Part shown: piece by piece, positions 43,960 through 52,842 of the stretch
Position numbering within the stretch: the stretch's first letter is position 1
Layout: every line of letters starts with the position of its first letter
Assembly (NCBI GenBank): GCA_020635015.1
Contig: JACKAP010000003.1
Location: 186,001-250,000, forward strand
Length of the DNA: 64,000 bases
Source of the DNA: Calditrichia bacterium
Lineage (GTDB): Bacteria > Calditrichota > Calditrichia > RBG-13-44-9 > J075
Direction: 5' to 3'
Position numbers and translations under genes: made by a program
The notes under the pieces: model-generated
What the model saw: only the letters and a program-made list of their open reading frames with translations
Databases searched by the model: none
What the model was told of the DNA's origin: nothing

Positions 43960-43999
43960 CCTTTTATAGCCGCACTATGCATAGTGCGGCTATAAAAGG
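43960..43999. repeat. Perfect 40-bp palindrome
   Basis: The half-site CCTTTTATAGCCGCACTATG (43960-43979) is followed at once by its exact reverse complement, centred on ATGCAT. It lies between the exoprotein terminator and the protease gene. It has no loop, so it may extrude as a cruciform or be a binding or insertion footprint. Confidence 0.85.
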
Positions 44000-44058
44000 A
44001 AGCCCGTATAACCGGTGCTGCCCAGATACTAGAAAACAACAAAATCCTTAGTTACCCA

Positions 44059-46965
44059 ATGTTGGTAAGTATGAAACAAAGACGCAATTGTGCCCAACTG
44101 TTGATCTTATTGATAATACCCGCTACCCTGCTTGCTCAGAAACCCACCGGCAATCACCGGCTGGAAATCATTACCGACCCGGTCGAAGCCAGTTACCGCA
44201 AGCAAAATATGCGCATCAGCCGGGAAAGCGGGGTGCCGCTGGCACTCTACCGGGTCGATTATCCCCTCAAGGGAACCGCTGCATCTCCGGAAGCACAATC
44301 CAGACAATATTTGCGGGCAAATGCTGCATTGTTGCAGCTATCCCCCGATCTTGCCGGCCTGCAGCATGTGGCCACCGTCGAAACGCCCGGGGGCTATCAC
44401 GTGCGTTTCCGGCAGCAGGTGCAGGGATATCCGGTCTATCAAAGCACCCTTGTGGTCAGCCTTGACCGCCGCAATCGGGTGGTTTTTGTAATGAACGGAT
44501 TTAAGCCGGCGGCCCGGCTCTCCCACACCGCCCCCAGCCTGTCTCGTGCGGAAGCTGCACAGATCGCCCGACGCTATCTGGATGTCGTGTCTATCCCGTA
44601 TTTCGAGCAGGCAGAGACCGTGATCTATTGCCGCCGCGGTGTTTCCCGTCTGACGCACCGGATTGCGATCGGTTTTGTCGGCCAGTATGGCGGCAATTGG
44701 GAGATCCTGGTCGATGCCGCCAGCGGGGAGGTCTTCCGGGCGGAAGATAAAACCTGTTATCACGGCGGCCCCCAAGCGCCGCAGGAGAATCGCAGTGACG
44801 GCAGCGCCTGGGTGTTTGACCCCGATCCCCTCACCCGGGCGGGGGTCTTCTATGGAGGCGATTATGCCGACCAGGATGACGCCGACACCGGCGCCCTCAC
44901 CGGGCAATTAATAACCGCCGTTTTGCCGGAGATCACCCACGATGGCGGCCTGTATCATCTTGAAGGGCCGTATGCGAAGATCTTTGATTGGGACATCCCC
45001 CTGAAGGGCGAGTTCAGCCAGGACAGCAGCAACTGGTTCTTTACCCGCAGTCCCGATGCCTTCGAAGCTGCCAACCTCTATTATCACATCGACAAATCGA
45101 TGCGCTACATTCATGATGTGCTTGGATTTGCAATCATGCCCATCCAGTATGCCGGCGGGGTGAAGGCGGATCCGCACGGCTGGAACGGCGCGGATCAATC
45201 GGCCTACCTTCCCTTTACCGGCTGGCTCAGCTTTGGTGAAGGCGGAGTGGATGACGCGGAAGATCCCGACGTGATCCTCCATGAACTGGCCCACGGGCTG
45301 CATGATTGGCTGACCAATGGAGATTTTTCCCAGGTTGAAGGGCTGAGTGAAGGGTGCGGCGATTACTGGGCTGCCTCCAACAATCGAAGCAGCGGGTTTT
45401 GGTCCCCTTCCGATCCGCAATATCACTGGGTCTTCCAGTGGGACGGACACAATCCCTTCTGGAGCGGCCGGCGCACCGATTATGCCGTTCCCTACCCCGG
45501 CGGGCTGGTCGGCAACATCCACACCGACGGGCAGATCTGGTCTTCTACCCTGATGCAAATCTATCAGGATATCGGTAGAACCGCCACCGACGCCAATCTG
45601 CTGGAATGCCTGGCCATGACCAACAGCATCACCTCGCAGGAGGATGCCGCCCAGGCGTTTCTCCAGGCCGATATCAATCTGCATGGCGGGGTGCACCTCA
45701 GCGCCATCGAATACCGGTTCTCGCAGCGCGGATACAACATCAGCCTGCCTGCTCCGGTGATCACCCACCAACCTTTAAAAGATGTTAAGGATCTCTTCGG
45801 CCCCTACCCCGTCACCGCTACAGTCACCGCCGCGGCCCCGTTAACCGCGGTGAAACTGATTTACGGGCACGGCGGCGTATTTTCCGACACGCTGGAGATG
45901 GTTCCCGGCGGCGATGAATACAGCGCGGCGATTCCCGGCATCGGAACCCCGGCCATCTATCAATACTACATCTACGCTGAGGATGCCGGCAGCCTGGCCA
46001 GCACTCTGCCGGACGGTGCACCCGTCCAGTTCTTTAGCTTTACCACCGGGCCGGATCAGACACCTCCCCAGATTGTGCATACACCGATCAGTATTGCCAA
46101 CTGGTATAATCTCCCGGTTTTACTCAATGCCGACGTACGGGATAATTACGCCGTGGAGCGGGTGTGGGCGGAATATCAAATCAACGGCATTGCCCAGCCG
46201 TTTTTCGAGTTGTCTCATCAGCAAGGTGATCTGTACAGCGGGTACTTTCCCTTTGACAGCAGTGTAGTGCAAATCGGAGATCTGATCAGCTACCGCATCC
46301 TGGCTCGGGACAATGCCGCTGCCGCCAACCAGTCGGCGCATCCGGTGCAAGGATATCATACCTTTCCGGTGATGAATATCTTCCGCACCACCCGCCTGGT
46401 GAATATCCCGATCCCCGACGGCGACCCGGCCGGGGTCGAGGATGTGATCAATGTCGCCGGCACCCAGGGGATGGCCATCGTGGATGTCGATTTTGTTTTC
46501 CGGGCCAACCATAGCTGGGTGGGCGACCTGAGCGTAAAGCTTGCCGCGCCGGACGGCCAGCAGATTACCCTGCTGGACCGCCCCGGGGTACCGGCCACCC
46601 AGTTCGGCTGCCCGGGGAACGGCCCGGAAATTACCCTGGATGATGAGGCTGCACAAAGCATTGAAACCATCGTTTTTGACGATGATGACCTGGTCAGCGG
46701 CATTTTCCGCCCCGCTCCCGATGAGCTAAGCGCTTTCGACAGCCGTGATCCCGAGGGCATTTGGCTGTTGACGGTCGCCGACAATGAATTCCAGGATAGC
46801 GGATCTATTTTGGAATGGGGTTTGTCTTCACCCTGGAAAAGATTACCGCACTCGATGATAACCAGCCGGCACTTCCGGCAAACACATGCCTATTTCCCAA
46901 TTACCCGAATCCCTTTAATCCGGAGACCGTTATCAGTTATCAGCTGTCAGTTGTCAGTGATGTAG
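44059..46965 (+). CDS. Secreted M36/M4-like metalloprotease with proprotein-convertase P domain (3' end frameshifted)
   Basis: 968 residues in this frame, the start at 44059 or ATG 44071. Signal peptide (LLILLIIPATLLAQ), FTP-type propeptide at about 30-230, zinc site H408-E-L-A-H412 with a downstream Glu ligand (E431 in GLSEGCGDYW, or E427), an Ig-like region at about 580-690, and a P/Homo B domain at about 775-930 (GDLSVKLAAPDG ... GIWLLTVADNEFQDSG). The family normally continues into a sorting domain; here it does so only in another frame (46815-47156), after a -1 shift at about 46820-46855. The last 40 residues of this frame are therefore probably spurious. Likely cleaves protein outside the cell and supplies the amino acids used by the catabolic genes. 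Confidence 0.87.
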   Translation: MLVSMKQRRNCAQLLILLIIPATLLAQKPTGNHRLEIITDPVEASYRKQNMRISRESGVPLALYRVDYPLKGTAASPEAQSRQYLRANAALLQLSPDLAGLQHVATVETPGGYHVRFRQQVQGYPVYQSTLVVSLDRRNRVVFVMNGFKPAARLSHTAPSLSRAEAAQIARRYLDVVSIPYFEQAETVIYCRRGVSRLTHRIAIGFVGQYGGNWEILVDAASGEVFRAEDKTCYHGGPQAPQENRSDGSAWVFDPDPLTRAGVFYGGDYADQDDADTGALTGQLITAVLPEITHDGGLYHLEGPYAKIFDWDIPLKGEFSQDSSNWFFTRSPDAFEAANLYYHIDKSMRYIHDVLGFAIMPIQYAGGVKADPHGWNGADQSAYLPFTGWLSFGEGGVDDAEDPDVILHELAHGLHDWLTNGDFSQVEGLSEGCGDYWAASNNRSSGFWSPSDPQYHWVFQWDGHNPFWSGRRTDYAVPYPGGLVGNIHTDGQIWSSTLMQIYQDIGRTATDANLLECLAMTNSITSQEDAAQAFLQADINLHGGVHLSAIEYRFSQRGYNISLPAPVITHQPLKDVKDLFGPYPVTATVTAAAPLTAVKLIYGHGGVFSDTLEMVPGGDEYSAAIPGIGTPAIYQYYIYAEDAGSLASTLPDGAPVQFFSFTTGPDQTPPQIVHTPISIANWYNLPVLLNADVRDNYAVERVWAEYQINGIAQPFFELSHQQGDLYSGYFPFDSSVVQIGDLISYRILARDNAAAANQSAHPVQGYHTFPVMNIFRTTRLVNIPIPDGDPAGVEDVINVAGTQGMAIVDVDFVFRANHSWVGDLSVKLAAPDGQQITLLDRPGVPATQFGCPGNGPEITLDDEAAQSIETIVFDDDDLVSGIFRPAPDELSAFDSRDPEGIWLLTVADNEFQDSGSILEWGLSSPWKRLPHSMITSRHFRQTHAYFPITRIPLIRRPLSVISCQLSVM

Positions 46966-47156
46966 AATTGAGTATCTTCGACCTGTTGGGACGGAAAGTG
47001 CGAACCCTGGTACAGCAGCCGCGGCCGGCCGGAAGCCACGCGGTGCGCTGGGACGGCCGCGATGCCCACGGCCGGGCGCTGGCAAGTGGTGTTTACGTTT
47101 GCTACCTTTCAGCCGGCGACTTCCGGCAGGCCCGCAAGATCATATTGCTGCGCTGA
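46815..47156 (+). pseudogene. Displaced C-terminal type IX sorting domain of the metalloprotease
   Basis: In the frame one base back, the sequence after the P domain reads ITALDDNQPALPANTCLFP, then NYPNPFNPETVISYQLS, FDLLGRKVRTLV and ending RKIILLR. This is a complete sorting domain equivalent to that of the 2047-residue protein, so the protease gene should run 44059-47156. The open frame begins inside the protease gene; its first ATG is not a real start. A single-base deletion in the assembly or in the genome explains it. Confidence 0.85.
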
Positions 47157-47337
47157 ATAAACCGGTCCCCCCAAAAATGCGGTATCTCACGCAACGGCGG
47201 CAAAAAATGATGTAGAATGGGTTGATGGGAGGAAAAAGGATAAAGGATAAAGGATAAACTGATTACTACCCATACCCCCATCCACTCATCCGCCCATTTA
47301 CTACAATCTTCATAAAAAATACTATTGGAGCAAATGC
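47157..47337. repeat. GGATAAA heptamers and GGGTTGATGGG words
   Basis: Three tandem AGGATAA heptamers (about 47237-47257) inside AATGGGTTGATGGG (47216-47229) and CCATACCCCCATCCACTCAT words (47269-47288), an imperfect inverted repeat before the nucleotidase gene. Confidence 0.5.
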
Positions 47338-48315
47338 ATGCCTTACGAGAAAGAGCTATCGATCGCCATCAGCGCCATTGAGAGCGCCGTCAACTTGTGC
47401 CGTGGGGTGCAGCAGAATTTAATCGCCGCCGATACCGTGGAGAAAAACGACCGGTCGCCGGTCACCATTGCCGACCTCGGCACCCAGGCGGTGGTCTTCC
47501 GGGCCGTCCACCGCGCCTTTCCCGGAGATGCGCTGATCGGAGAAGAGGACAGCAGCCAATTGCGGGAAAATGCTGAATTGCTGGAAAAAGTGCTCGGTCT
47601 GACGCAGGCCCAGGATCCCGGAATCTCGAAATCCGGCCTGCTCGAAGCGATCGATCTGGGGGCCGGGGAGACCGATTACCGCGGACGTTACTGGACCCTG
47701 GACCCGATTGACGGCACCAAAGGTTTTCTACGCGGCGATCAATACGCCATTGCTCTGGGGCTGGTCGAAAACGGTGAGGTGAAGTTGGGGGTGCTCGGCT
47801 GTCCGAATTATCCCCTGGATCCGGCGAATCCGGATCGGCGGGGAGCGATCTTTTATGCCGTGAAAGGTGCCGGCGCTTATCAGATCAATTTACAGGATGG
47901 GCTGCGCAAAAAAATTGCCGTCGACGGCCTGAATGACGGCGAGAAGGCTCGTTTCTGCGAATCGGTGGAGGCTGCCCATGCCGATCATGATGCCCATGCC
48001 GACATCTCGGCTGAGATTGGCATCACACAGCCGCCTTACCGCATAGACAGCCAGTGTAAGTATGCCGCCGTGGCCCGGGGGGATGCCTCGATTTATCTGC
48101 GGTTGCCCCGCAGCGCCAGCTACCGGGAAAAAATCTGGGACCACGCCGCCGGGGTGATTGTCGTTCAGGAAGCCGGCGGGCGGGTAAGCGATTTCAGCGG
48201 CAATCCGCTGAATTTCTCCCTGGGACGCAAACTCAGTGAAAATGTCGGCATCCTCGCCTCCAATGGTACTCTGCACGATCATACCCTCCGGGCCATCGCA
48301 AAAGTCGCGCAGTAA
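47338..48315 (+). CDS. 3'(2'),5'-bisphosphate nucleotidase (CysQ/HAL2 type)
   Basis: 325 residues. Lithium-sensitive phosphatase of the inositol monophosphatase superfamily; removes the 3'-phosphate of PAP/PAPS. Metal-binding motifs: DRSPVTIADLGTQ, GEEDSS, WTLDPIDGTKGF and WDHAAGVIVVQEAGG. The inserted segment after GEEDSS and the overall length favour the HAL2/SAL1 branch over bacterial inositol monophosphatase. GGAG precedes the ATG by 8 bases. No sulfate-assimilation gene is near. Confidence 0.9.
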   Translation: MPYEKELSIAISAIESAVNLCRGVQQNLIAADTVEKNDRSPVTIADLGTQAVVFRAVHRAFPGDALIGEEDSSQLRENAELLEKVLGLTQAQDPGISKSGLLEAIDLGAGETDYRGRYWTLDPIDGTKGFLRGDQYAIALGLVENGEVKLGVLGCPNYPLDPANPDRRGAIFYAVKGAGAYQINLQDGLRKKIAVDGLNDGEKARFCESVEAAHADHDAHADISAEIGITQPPYRIDSQCKYAAVARGDASIYLRLPRSASYREKIWDHAAGVIVVQEAGGRVSDFSGNPLNFSLGRKLSENVGILASNGTLHDHTLRAIAKVAQ

Positions 48316-48337
48316 AACAAAGTAAAGGATGAAGGTA

Positions 48338-48450
48338 AAGGATGAAGGATGAAGGATGAAGGTTAAAGGTGACAATAATGGTGCACATAATGTACCTCTT
48401 ATCTCCTTTTATCTTCACCCTTCATCCTTCATCCTTCATCCTTCATCCTT
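48338..48450. repeat. AAGGATG heptamer inverted repeat, perfect 25-bp arms
   Basis: 48338-48362 (GGATGAA tandem) and 48419-48443 (TTCATCC tandem, continuing to 48450 and beyond) are exact complements. The loop contains GTGCACATAATGTAC. Adjacent to the nucleotidase stop. The same words recur as a single arm at 56789-56853. Confidence 0.85.
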
Positions 48451-48479
48451 TCCCCTTCATCCTTTATCATTCCCCTCTC

Positions 48480-48832
48480 CCCTAACCGTTTCATAGAGAA
48501 AAATTTCCCCCTCCGGGAACCTTTTCAACCGGGATATAATTCAATAACCAGTCGATATTTTTAAATAAAGTTTTTGCGGTTTTGGTATTTCGTCAATGCG
48601 CAGCACACAATAAGTTGTTTTATATATATTAACAGTTCATACAAATTGTTATTGACGATCCATTCCGGTCAAGAAATGAGTTCATTGGTATACTTTGCCG
48701 GGTAAAATCGTATATACGGTAGATTTTTACCGGAAATAATGCGATGCGAGCAATGTTAGTTGCTTTTTACTAAACTTATAGCAAAAGTGACCGAATTTAA
48801 CTATAAGACTTAACTAAACTTACGAGGGAGTT
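48480..48832. promoter_or_regulatory. AT-rich leader with dyad upstream of the AP2-like gene
   Basis: About 350 bases, clearly more AT-rich than the surroundings, no gene. CCGGGTAAAAT (48698-48708) and ATTTTTACCGG (48723-48733) form a dyad, and the words ACTAAACTTA appear twice (about 48770 and 48812). Could bind the regulator encoded next to it. Confidence 0.4.
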
Positions 48833-49744
48833 GTGAAAGGTTTAACCAGAGTTGATCACGAAGGAAAGCAAATGTTTGGCTGGCTGGCCCGGGTTTATGG
48901 CGGCGGAAAAACATTCTCAAAATATTTCAGCGATAAACGATATGGCAGCAAGGATGCTTCGCGCGAAAAGGCAGTCGATTATCTGAAGCAGTTAACCCGG
49001 GAAGTGCGGGAAAAATTCGCTGATTATAATCCCCGCCAAAACCAGCCCCTCTTCCGCAAAAAGCCGGGCAGCACCAACAAAACCGGGGTGGTCGGTATTC
49101 ACCGCTGCGAGACGATAACCCGCGGCAAAGCGACCCTCTATTGGGCGGCTACCTGGAACGAAGAAGGAAAGCCGAAAGATAAAAAATTCTATTTCCGTAA
49201 GGATGATTACGACACCCGCCTGCGCAGCGAAGAGGAAGCCAAGAAGATGGCGATTGAATGGCGGGCCCGCAAGTTGTTGGAAATCAGCGCGACCCAAATG
49301 CCGGCCATTCAAAAGCTGAAGCGGCGTCACTTGAAAGAATTGAGCACCGTCTCGAATGATCGGCTGCTGAAAACCTGGGTGGCAGGTTTGGTTATCCGCG
49401 ACTGGAGTTCCTCACTGGGATTTACCACCAGTGTGGAGGAGCGGGAAATCAAGAAATTGGAGAAGTTCCATGAGAAGCGGGTCACCGATCTGATCGATTT
49501 CCTGGGAGTCTCGGCTGCATTGTTTACCTGGGAGGATATCGATTATGACTTCGGGCGCGGTCTGTTTAAGGGCGATGTGCGCAGCCGCTGTTTCTGGAAC
49601 CGTCAGGGAATTCGCACTGACGTGCTGGTGCTGGAAGACGGCGTCATCAACATCATTCAGAGCCTGGAGCCGGATCCCTATTATCTGGAGCAGCAACCAG
49701 CGGAGAAACCGCGCCGCCGCCGGCGCCGCCGCAGTATCGTATGA
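48833..49744 (+). CDS. Protein with two AP2-like DNA-binding repeats, function unknown
   Basis: 303 residues from a GTG. Residues about 3-55 (GLTRVDHEGKQMFGWLARV ... FSDKRYGSKDASREKAVDYL) and about 85-150 (GVVGIHRCE ... YWAATWNEEGKPKDKKFYF, EEEAKKMAIEWR) both follow the three-strand-plus-helix pattern of AP2 domains, which in bacteria are mostly found in phage proteins and homing endonucleases. The C-terminal part (about 170-290) is unrecognised and ends in an arginine-rich tail (KPRRRRRRRSIV). No endonuclease motif was seen. A DNA-binding regulator or former mobile-element protein is the best guess. Confidence 0.65.
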   Translation: MKGLTRVDHEGKQMFGWLARVYGGGKTFSKYFSDKRYGSKDASREKAVDYLKQLTREVREKFADYNPRQNQPLFRKKPGSTNKTGVVGIHRCETITRGKATLYWAATWNEEGKPKDKKFYFRKDDYDTRLRSEEEAKKMAIEWRARKLLEISATQMPAIQKLKRRHLKELSTVSNDRLLKTWVAGLVIRDWSSSLGFTTSVEEREIKKLEKFHEKRVTDLIDFLGVSAALFTWEDIDYDFGRGLFKGDVRSRCFWNRQGIRTDVLVLEDGVINIIQSLEPDPYYLEQQPAEKPRRRRRRRSIV

Positions 49745-49751
49745 TCATCCT

Positions 49752-51086
49752 TCAGCGGAGGAAACGTAAGCGTTTTCCGTTTTCAACCGGGTTCAGCCGG
49801 CCGTTATGGTAGGCCAGGTGTCCGGAAACGATGGTCGCGTCTACGGTAGAGCGAAAAGTGTATCCATCAAAAGGGGACCAGCCGCATTTCGACAACACGT
49901 TCTCCGGGCCAACGGTGAAGGGGCGATTTAAATCGACCAGCACCAGATCGGCCCAATAACCTTCCCGGATGTATCCCCGCCCATCGATCTGATAAAGCTC
50001 AGCAACGGCGTGGCTGGTTTTTTCGGCAATCAACTCCAGTGAAAAAATTCCCCGGTGATAATGCTCCAGCAGGGAAAGCAGCGCGTGCTGAATCAGGGGC
50101 AGGCCGGACGGTGCCTGAAAATAAAGTTGCGCTTTTTCTTCCCGGGTATGCGGGGCGTGGTCGGTCGCGATCACGTCGATGCGGTCTTCCCGCACCGCCT
50201 GCTGCAGGGCCGCACGGTCAGCTGCACTTTTGATAGCCGGATTGCATTTAATTCCGGCTCCCTGTGTCTGGTAATCCTCCTCCGCAAAGAAAAGGTGATG
50301 CACGCAAGCCTCAGCCGTGATATGCTTGCCGGCGATTGGACCGGGGGGAAACAGCGCCAACTCCCGGGCGGTACTGATGTGCAGCACATGCAGGCGGGCA
50401 CCATGCTTCCGGGCCAGCGCCACAGCCAACGAGGATGATCGGTAGCAGGCCTCCTCGCTACGGATGGCTGGATGAAATCGGACCGGAACCTCCTCGCCGT
50501 ACTGTGCGCGAAAAAGCTGCTCATTGGCTTTAATGGTAGCGGTATCTTCGCAATGGGTGGCGATCAACAGCGGTGAACTGGCAAAAATGGTTTCCAGGGT
50601 TTCCGGATTATCCACCAGCATGTTGCCGGTTGATGCGCCCATAAATACTTTTACCCCGCAGACATTGACGGGATCGACCCGCTTGATCTCCTCGACATTG
50701 TCGTTGGTCGCTCCCAGGTAAAAGGAAAAATTGGCCAGCGAGGTCTCCGCCGCCCGCTGGAATTTCGCTTCCAAAAGCGAGTTGGTAACGGTCTGCGGGT
50801 TGGTATTGGGCATCTCCATGAAGCTGGTGGTTCCCCCCGCCACTGCGGCACGCGATTCTGTCCGGATATCGCCCTTATGGGTATATCCCGGCTCCCGGAA
50901 GTGCACCTGATCATCGATCAACCCTGGCAGCAGGGTTTTGCCGGCCCCTTCGATTACCAGGTCGACCGGCCTCCCGCCGAGGTCGCCTCCGACCGCTTCG
51001 ATCTTCCCCCGTTTTATCAGCACATCGCCGCTACGGATTTGCCCTTCATTGACGATGGCCGCGTTGGTGATCAAGATGGATTTCAT
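49752..51086 (-). CDS. pyrC: Dihydroorotase (multifunctional-complex type)
   Basis: 444 residues. Cyclises carbamoyl-aspartate to dihydroorotate in pyrimidine synthesis. Metal-site region GLIDDQVHFREPGYTHKGD has Q where many dihydroorotases have the first His of HxH; this variant is common in FCB-type enzymes. GVKVFMGASTGN holds the lysine expected to be carboxylated, with HCEDTATI, HVLHIST and DVIATDHAPHT following. Its start overlaps the FAH-family gene stop (ATGA), and the three-gene run antiporter-FAH-pyrC looks like one operon. Allantoinase is an alternative in the family but less likely. Confidence 0.9.
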   Translation of the reverse strand: MKSILITNAAIVNEGQIRSGDVLIKRGKIEAVGGDLGGRPVDLVIEGAGKTLLPGLIDDQVHFREPGYTHKGDIRTESRAAVAGGTTSFMEMPNTNPQTVTNSLLEAKFQRAAETSLANFSFYLGATNDNVEEIKRVDPVNVCGVKVFMGASTGNMLVDNPETLETIFASSPLLIATHCEDTATIKANEQLFRAQYGEEVPVRFHPAIRSEEACYRSSSLAVALARKHGARLHVLHISTARELALFPPGPIAGKHITAEACVHHLFFAEEDYQTQGAGIKCNPAIKSAADRAALQQAVREDRIDVIATDHAPHTREEKAQLYFQAPSGLPLIQHALLSLLEHYHRGIFSLELIAEKTSHAVAELYQIDGRGYIREGYWADLVLVDLNRPFTVGPENVLSKCGWSPFDGYTFRSTVDATIVSGHLAYHNGRLNPVENGKRLRFLR

Positions 51087-51754
51087 GCCGGTTCCTGCTT
51101 TACATCCACGTTTAATGCGACCAGGTCATCTCCCAACACTGCCCGCAGGCGGTCGCCTGCTCGCAATGCCCCCACCCCGGCCGGGGTGCCGGTAAAGATC
51201 AGATCTCCGGGCATCAGGGTAAAAATAGTGGAGAGATAGGCCACCAGATTGCGAATCGGAAAAAGCATATCCCGGGTATTGCCGTATTGGCGCCGTTCGC
51301 CGTTTACCCACAGCGCAACGTCGGTTGCCGCCGGATCAGCAACCCCATCTGCCGGAATAAACTTGCTGACCGGCGCAAAGGTGTCATATCCCTTCGCTAC
51401 TGCCCAGGGATGGGATTTATCCTTGGCCCGCTGCTGGATATCCCGGGCCGTCACGTCGATTCCGATACCGTATCCGGCAACATGTCCCAGGGCCATATCC
51501 AACGATATACGTTTGCCGATTTTGCCGATCAGGGCAACCATTTCCACCTCATGATGCACATCTCCACTTGCTGCCGGGATGACCACCGATTGCCCATCGA
51601 AAATCAGCGAAGCGGCCGGTTTGAGGAAGATAATCGGCGATTGCGGTACCGGATTGTTTAACTCCCGGGCATGCTCAGCGTAATTGCGTCCGATGCAGTA
51701 GATCGTTCCGACATCATACACTGTCGCGGCATTTTTGAAATGAACCTGTACCAT
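51083..51754 (-). CDS. Fumarylacetoacetate hydrolase-family protein
   Basis: 223 residues from ATG 51754 (TGGAG 7 bases upstream), rather than a GTG at 51766. Motifs: IYCIGRNYAEHARELN, PIIFLKPAASLI, the metal-binding HHEVEMVALIGK (E-x-E pair) and LMPGDLIFTGTPAGVG. Members hydrolyse or decarboxylate acylpyruvates and oxaloacetate. Its partner genes give no clear hint of substrate. It overlaps pyrC by 4 bases and follows the antiporter gene by 11. Confidence 0.9.
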   Translation of the reverse strand: MVQVHFKNAATVYDVGTIYCIGRNYAEHARELNNPVPQSPIIFLKPAASLIFDGQSVVIPAASGDVHHEVEMVALIGKIGKRISLDMALGHVAGYGIGIDVTARDIQQRAKDKSHPWAVAKGYDTFAPVSKFIPADGVADPAATDVALWVNGERRQYGNTRDMLFPIRNLVAYLSTIFTLMPGDLIFTGTPAGVGALRAGDRLRAVLGDDLVALNVDVKQEPA

Positions 51755-51765
51755 AAGATGCTCCA

Positions 51766-52710
51766 CTATACCAAGTTAAAGATTTTAAGGATGAAATAGC
51801 CATAGAAAAGTAAAAACAGCCAGCCTTCCCATTTGTTAACTTTGGAATCACGCAAAATGAAGATCAACAGGAGGGAAGCGGCGACCATCACGGGCATGCC
51901 GATAAATATCAGATCATCCGGCACTGCCAGGTCTCCCAAAAGTCCGGAGAAGCCCATGACCGCGAAGGTGTTAAATATGTTCGATCCCAGGACATTTCCG
52001 ATAATGATCTCGGTTTGATTTTTCCGCACCGCGGCCATCGTGACCGCCAGTTCCGGCAGCGAGGTGCCGATCGCCACCGCACTGACCGCGATCACCTCCG
52101 CACCGATATTGAGCAGCGGCGCGATGTTGATGATCGCGAGAATCGTAAATTTCGCCCCGAAAAATACGCCCAGCGCGCTAATGATCAGGATCAGGAAGGG
52201 GCGGATCCGCTTAGGCGGCTCATTGCCGGTGCGGAGGCGCGCGGCTTTATTGCTGCGTTCCTTGCGGATGGTATAGACCACGACTAAAATCATTGCCAGC
52301 AGGAAGAAGCCGGCTTCTCCGCGGGTAAACAAGCGGTCGATGATGGTAATGCCGAAGAACATTGCCGAGGCGATCAGCATCAGGTTGTCAGCATACATCG
52401 CTTTTACATCGACCGTCAGGACCGATTTGCTAAATATCGCCCCCATCGCCAGGATTAACAGGATGTTGGCAACATTCGACCCGATCACATTTCCGACGAC
52501 AATTTCAGACGATCCCTGGTAGACGGCGAACATGGATGAAACCAATTCCGGCATCGAGGTCCCCACGGCAACGATCGTCGCTCCCACAACGTAGGGCGAC
52601 ATGCCGATCATCAATCCAATCTGCTCCGCCGAAGCGGTAAAATAATCCGAGGCCTTGATCAGCCCGGCAAGACTGACAATAAAAATGCCAGTCCACATTA
52701 ATAAATCCAT
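51766..52710 (-). CDS. Calcium/sodium antiporter (CaCA superfamily, YrbG-like)
   Basis: 314 residues with about ten membrane segments in two homologous halves. Each half bears the alpha-repeat: VAVGTSMPELVSSM with VVGNVIGSNVANILL, and VAIGTSLPELAVTM with IIGNVLGSNIFNTF. Exports Ca2+ in exchange for Na+ or H+. It is the first gene of the run leading to the FAH-family gene and pyrC. Confidence 0.93.
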   Translation of the reverse strand: MDLLMWTGIFIVSLAGLIKASDYFTASAEQIGLMIGMSPYVVGATIVAVGTSMPELVSSMFAVYQGSSEIVVGNVIGSNVANILLILAMGAIFSKSVLTVDVKAMYADNLMLIASAMFFGITIIDRLFTRGEAGFFLLAMILVVVYTIRKERSNKAARLRTGNEPPKRIRPFLILIISALGVFFGAKFTILAIINIAPLLNIGAEVIAVSAVAIGTSLPELAVTMAAVRKNQTEIIIGNVLGSNIFNTFAVMGFSGLLGDLAVPDDLIFIGMPVMVAASLLLIFILRDSKVNKWEGWLFLLFYGYFILKIFNLV

Positions 52711-52750
52711 AAGTGTTTTGTCCTCAGGTGTATTCGTACGTTTCTTGAAG

Positions 52751-52842
52751 ATGGGTGAATGGGAGGATGGGTGAGTTGCGTGGTCGTAGGGTAGGGTCGC
52801 GACCCTACCCTACCTCTGTCTTTTCCCATCCACCCATTCACT
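52751..52842. repeat. Nested palindrome with perfect 28-bp core
   Basis: GTAGGGTAGGGTCG (52786-52799) is followed at once by its exact complement to 52813. Outside are GATGGGTGAATGGGAGG (52751-52767) and CCATCCACCCATTCAC (about 52828-52843) as imperfect outer arms. Lies between the MATE and antiporter genes. Confidence 0.8.

Noticed and set aside
46820..46860. Programmed -1 frameshift in the protease gene
   Set aside because: No X-XXY-YYZ slippery heptamer in the reading frame and no clear downstream stem were seen; an indel is simpler.
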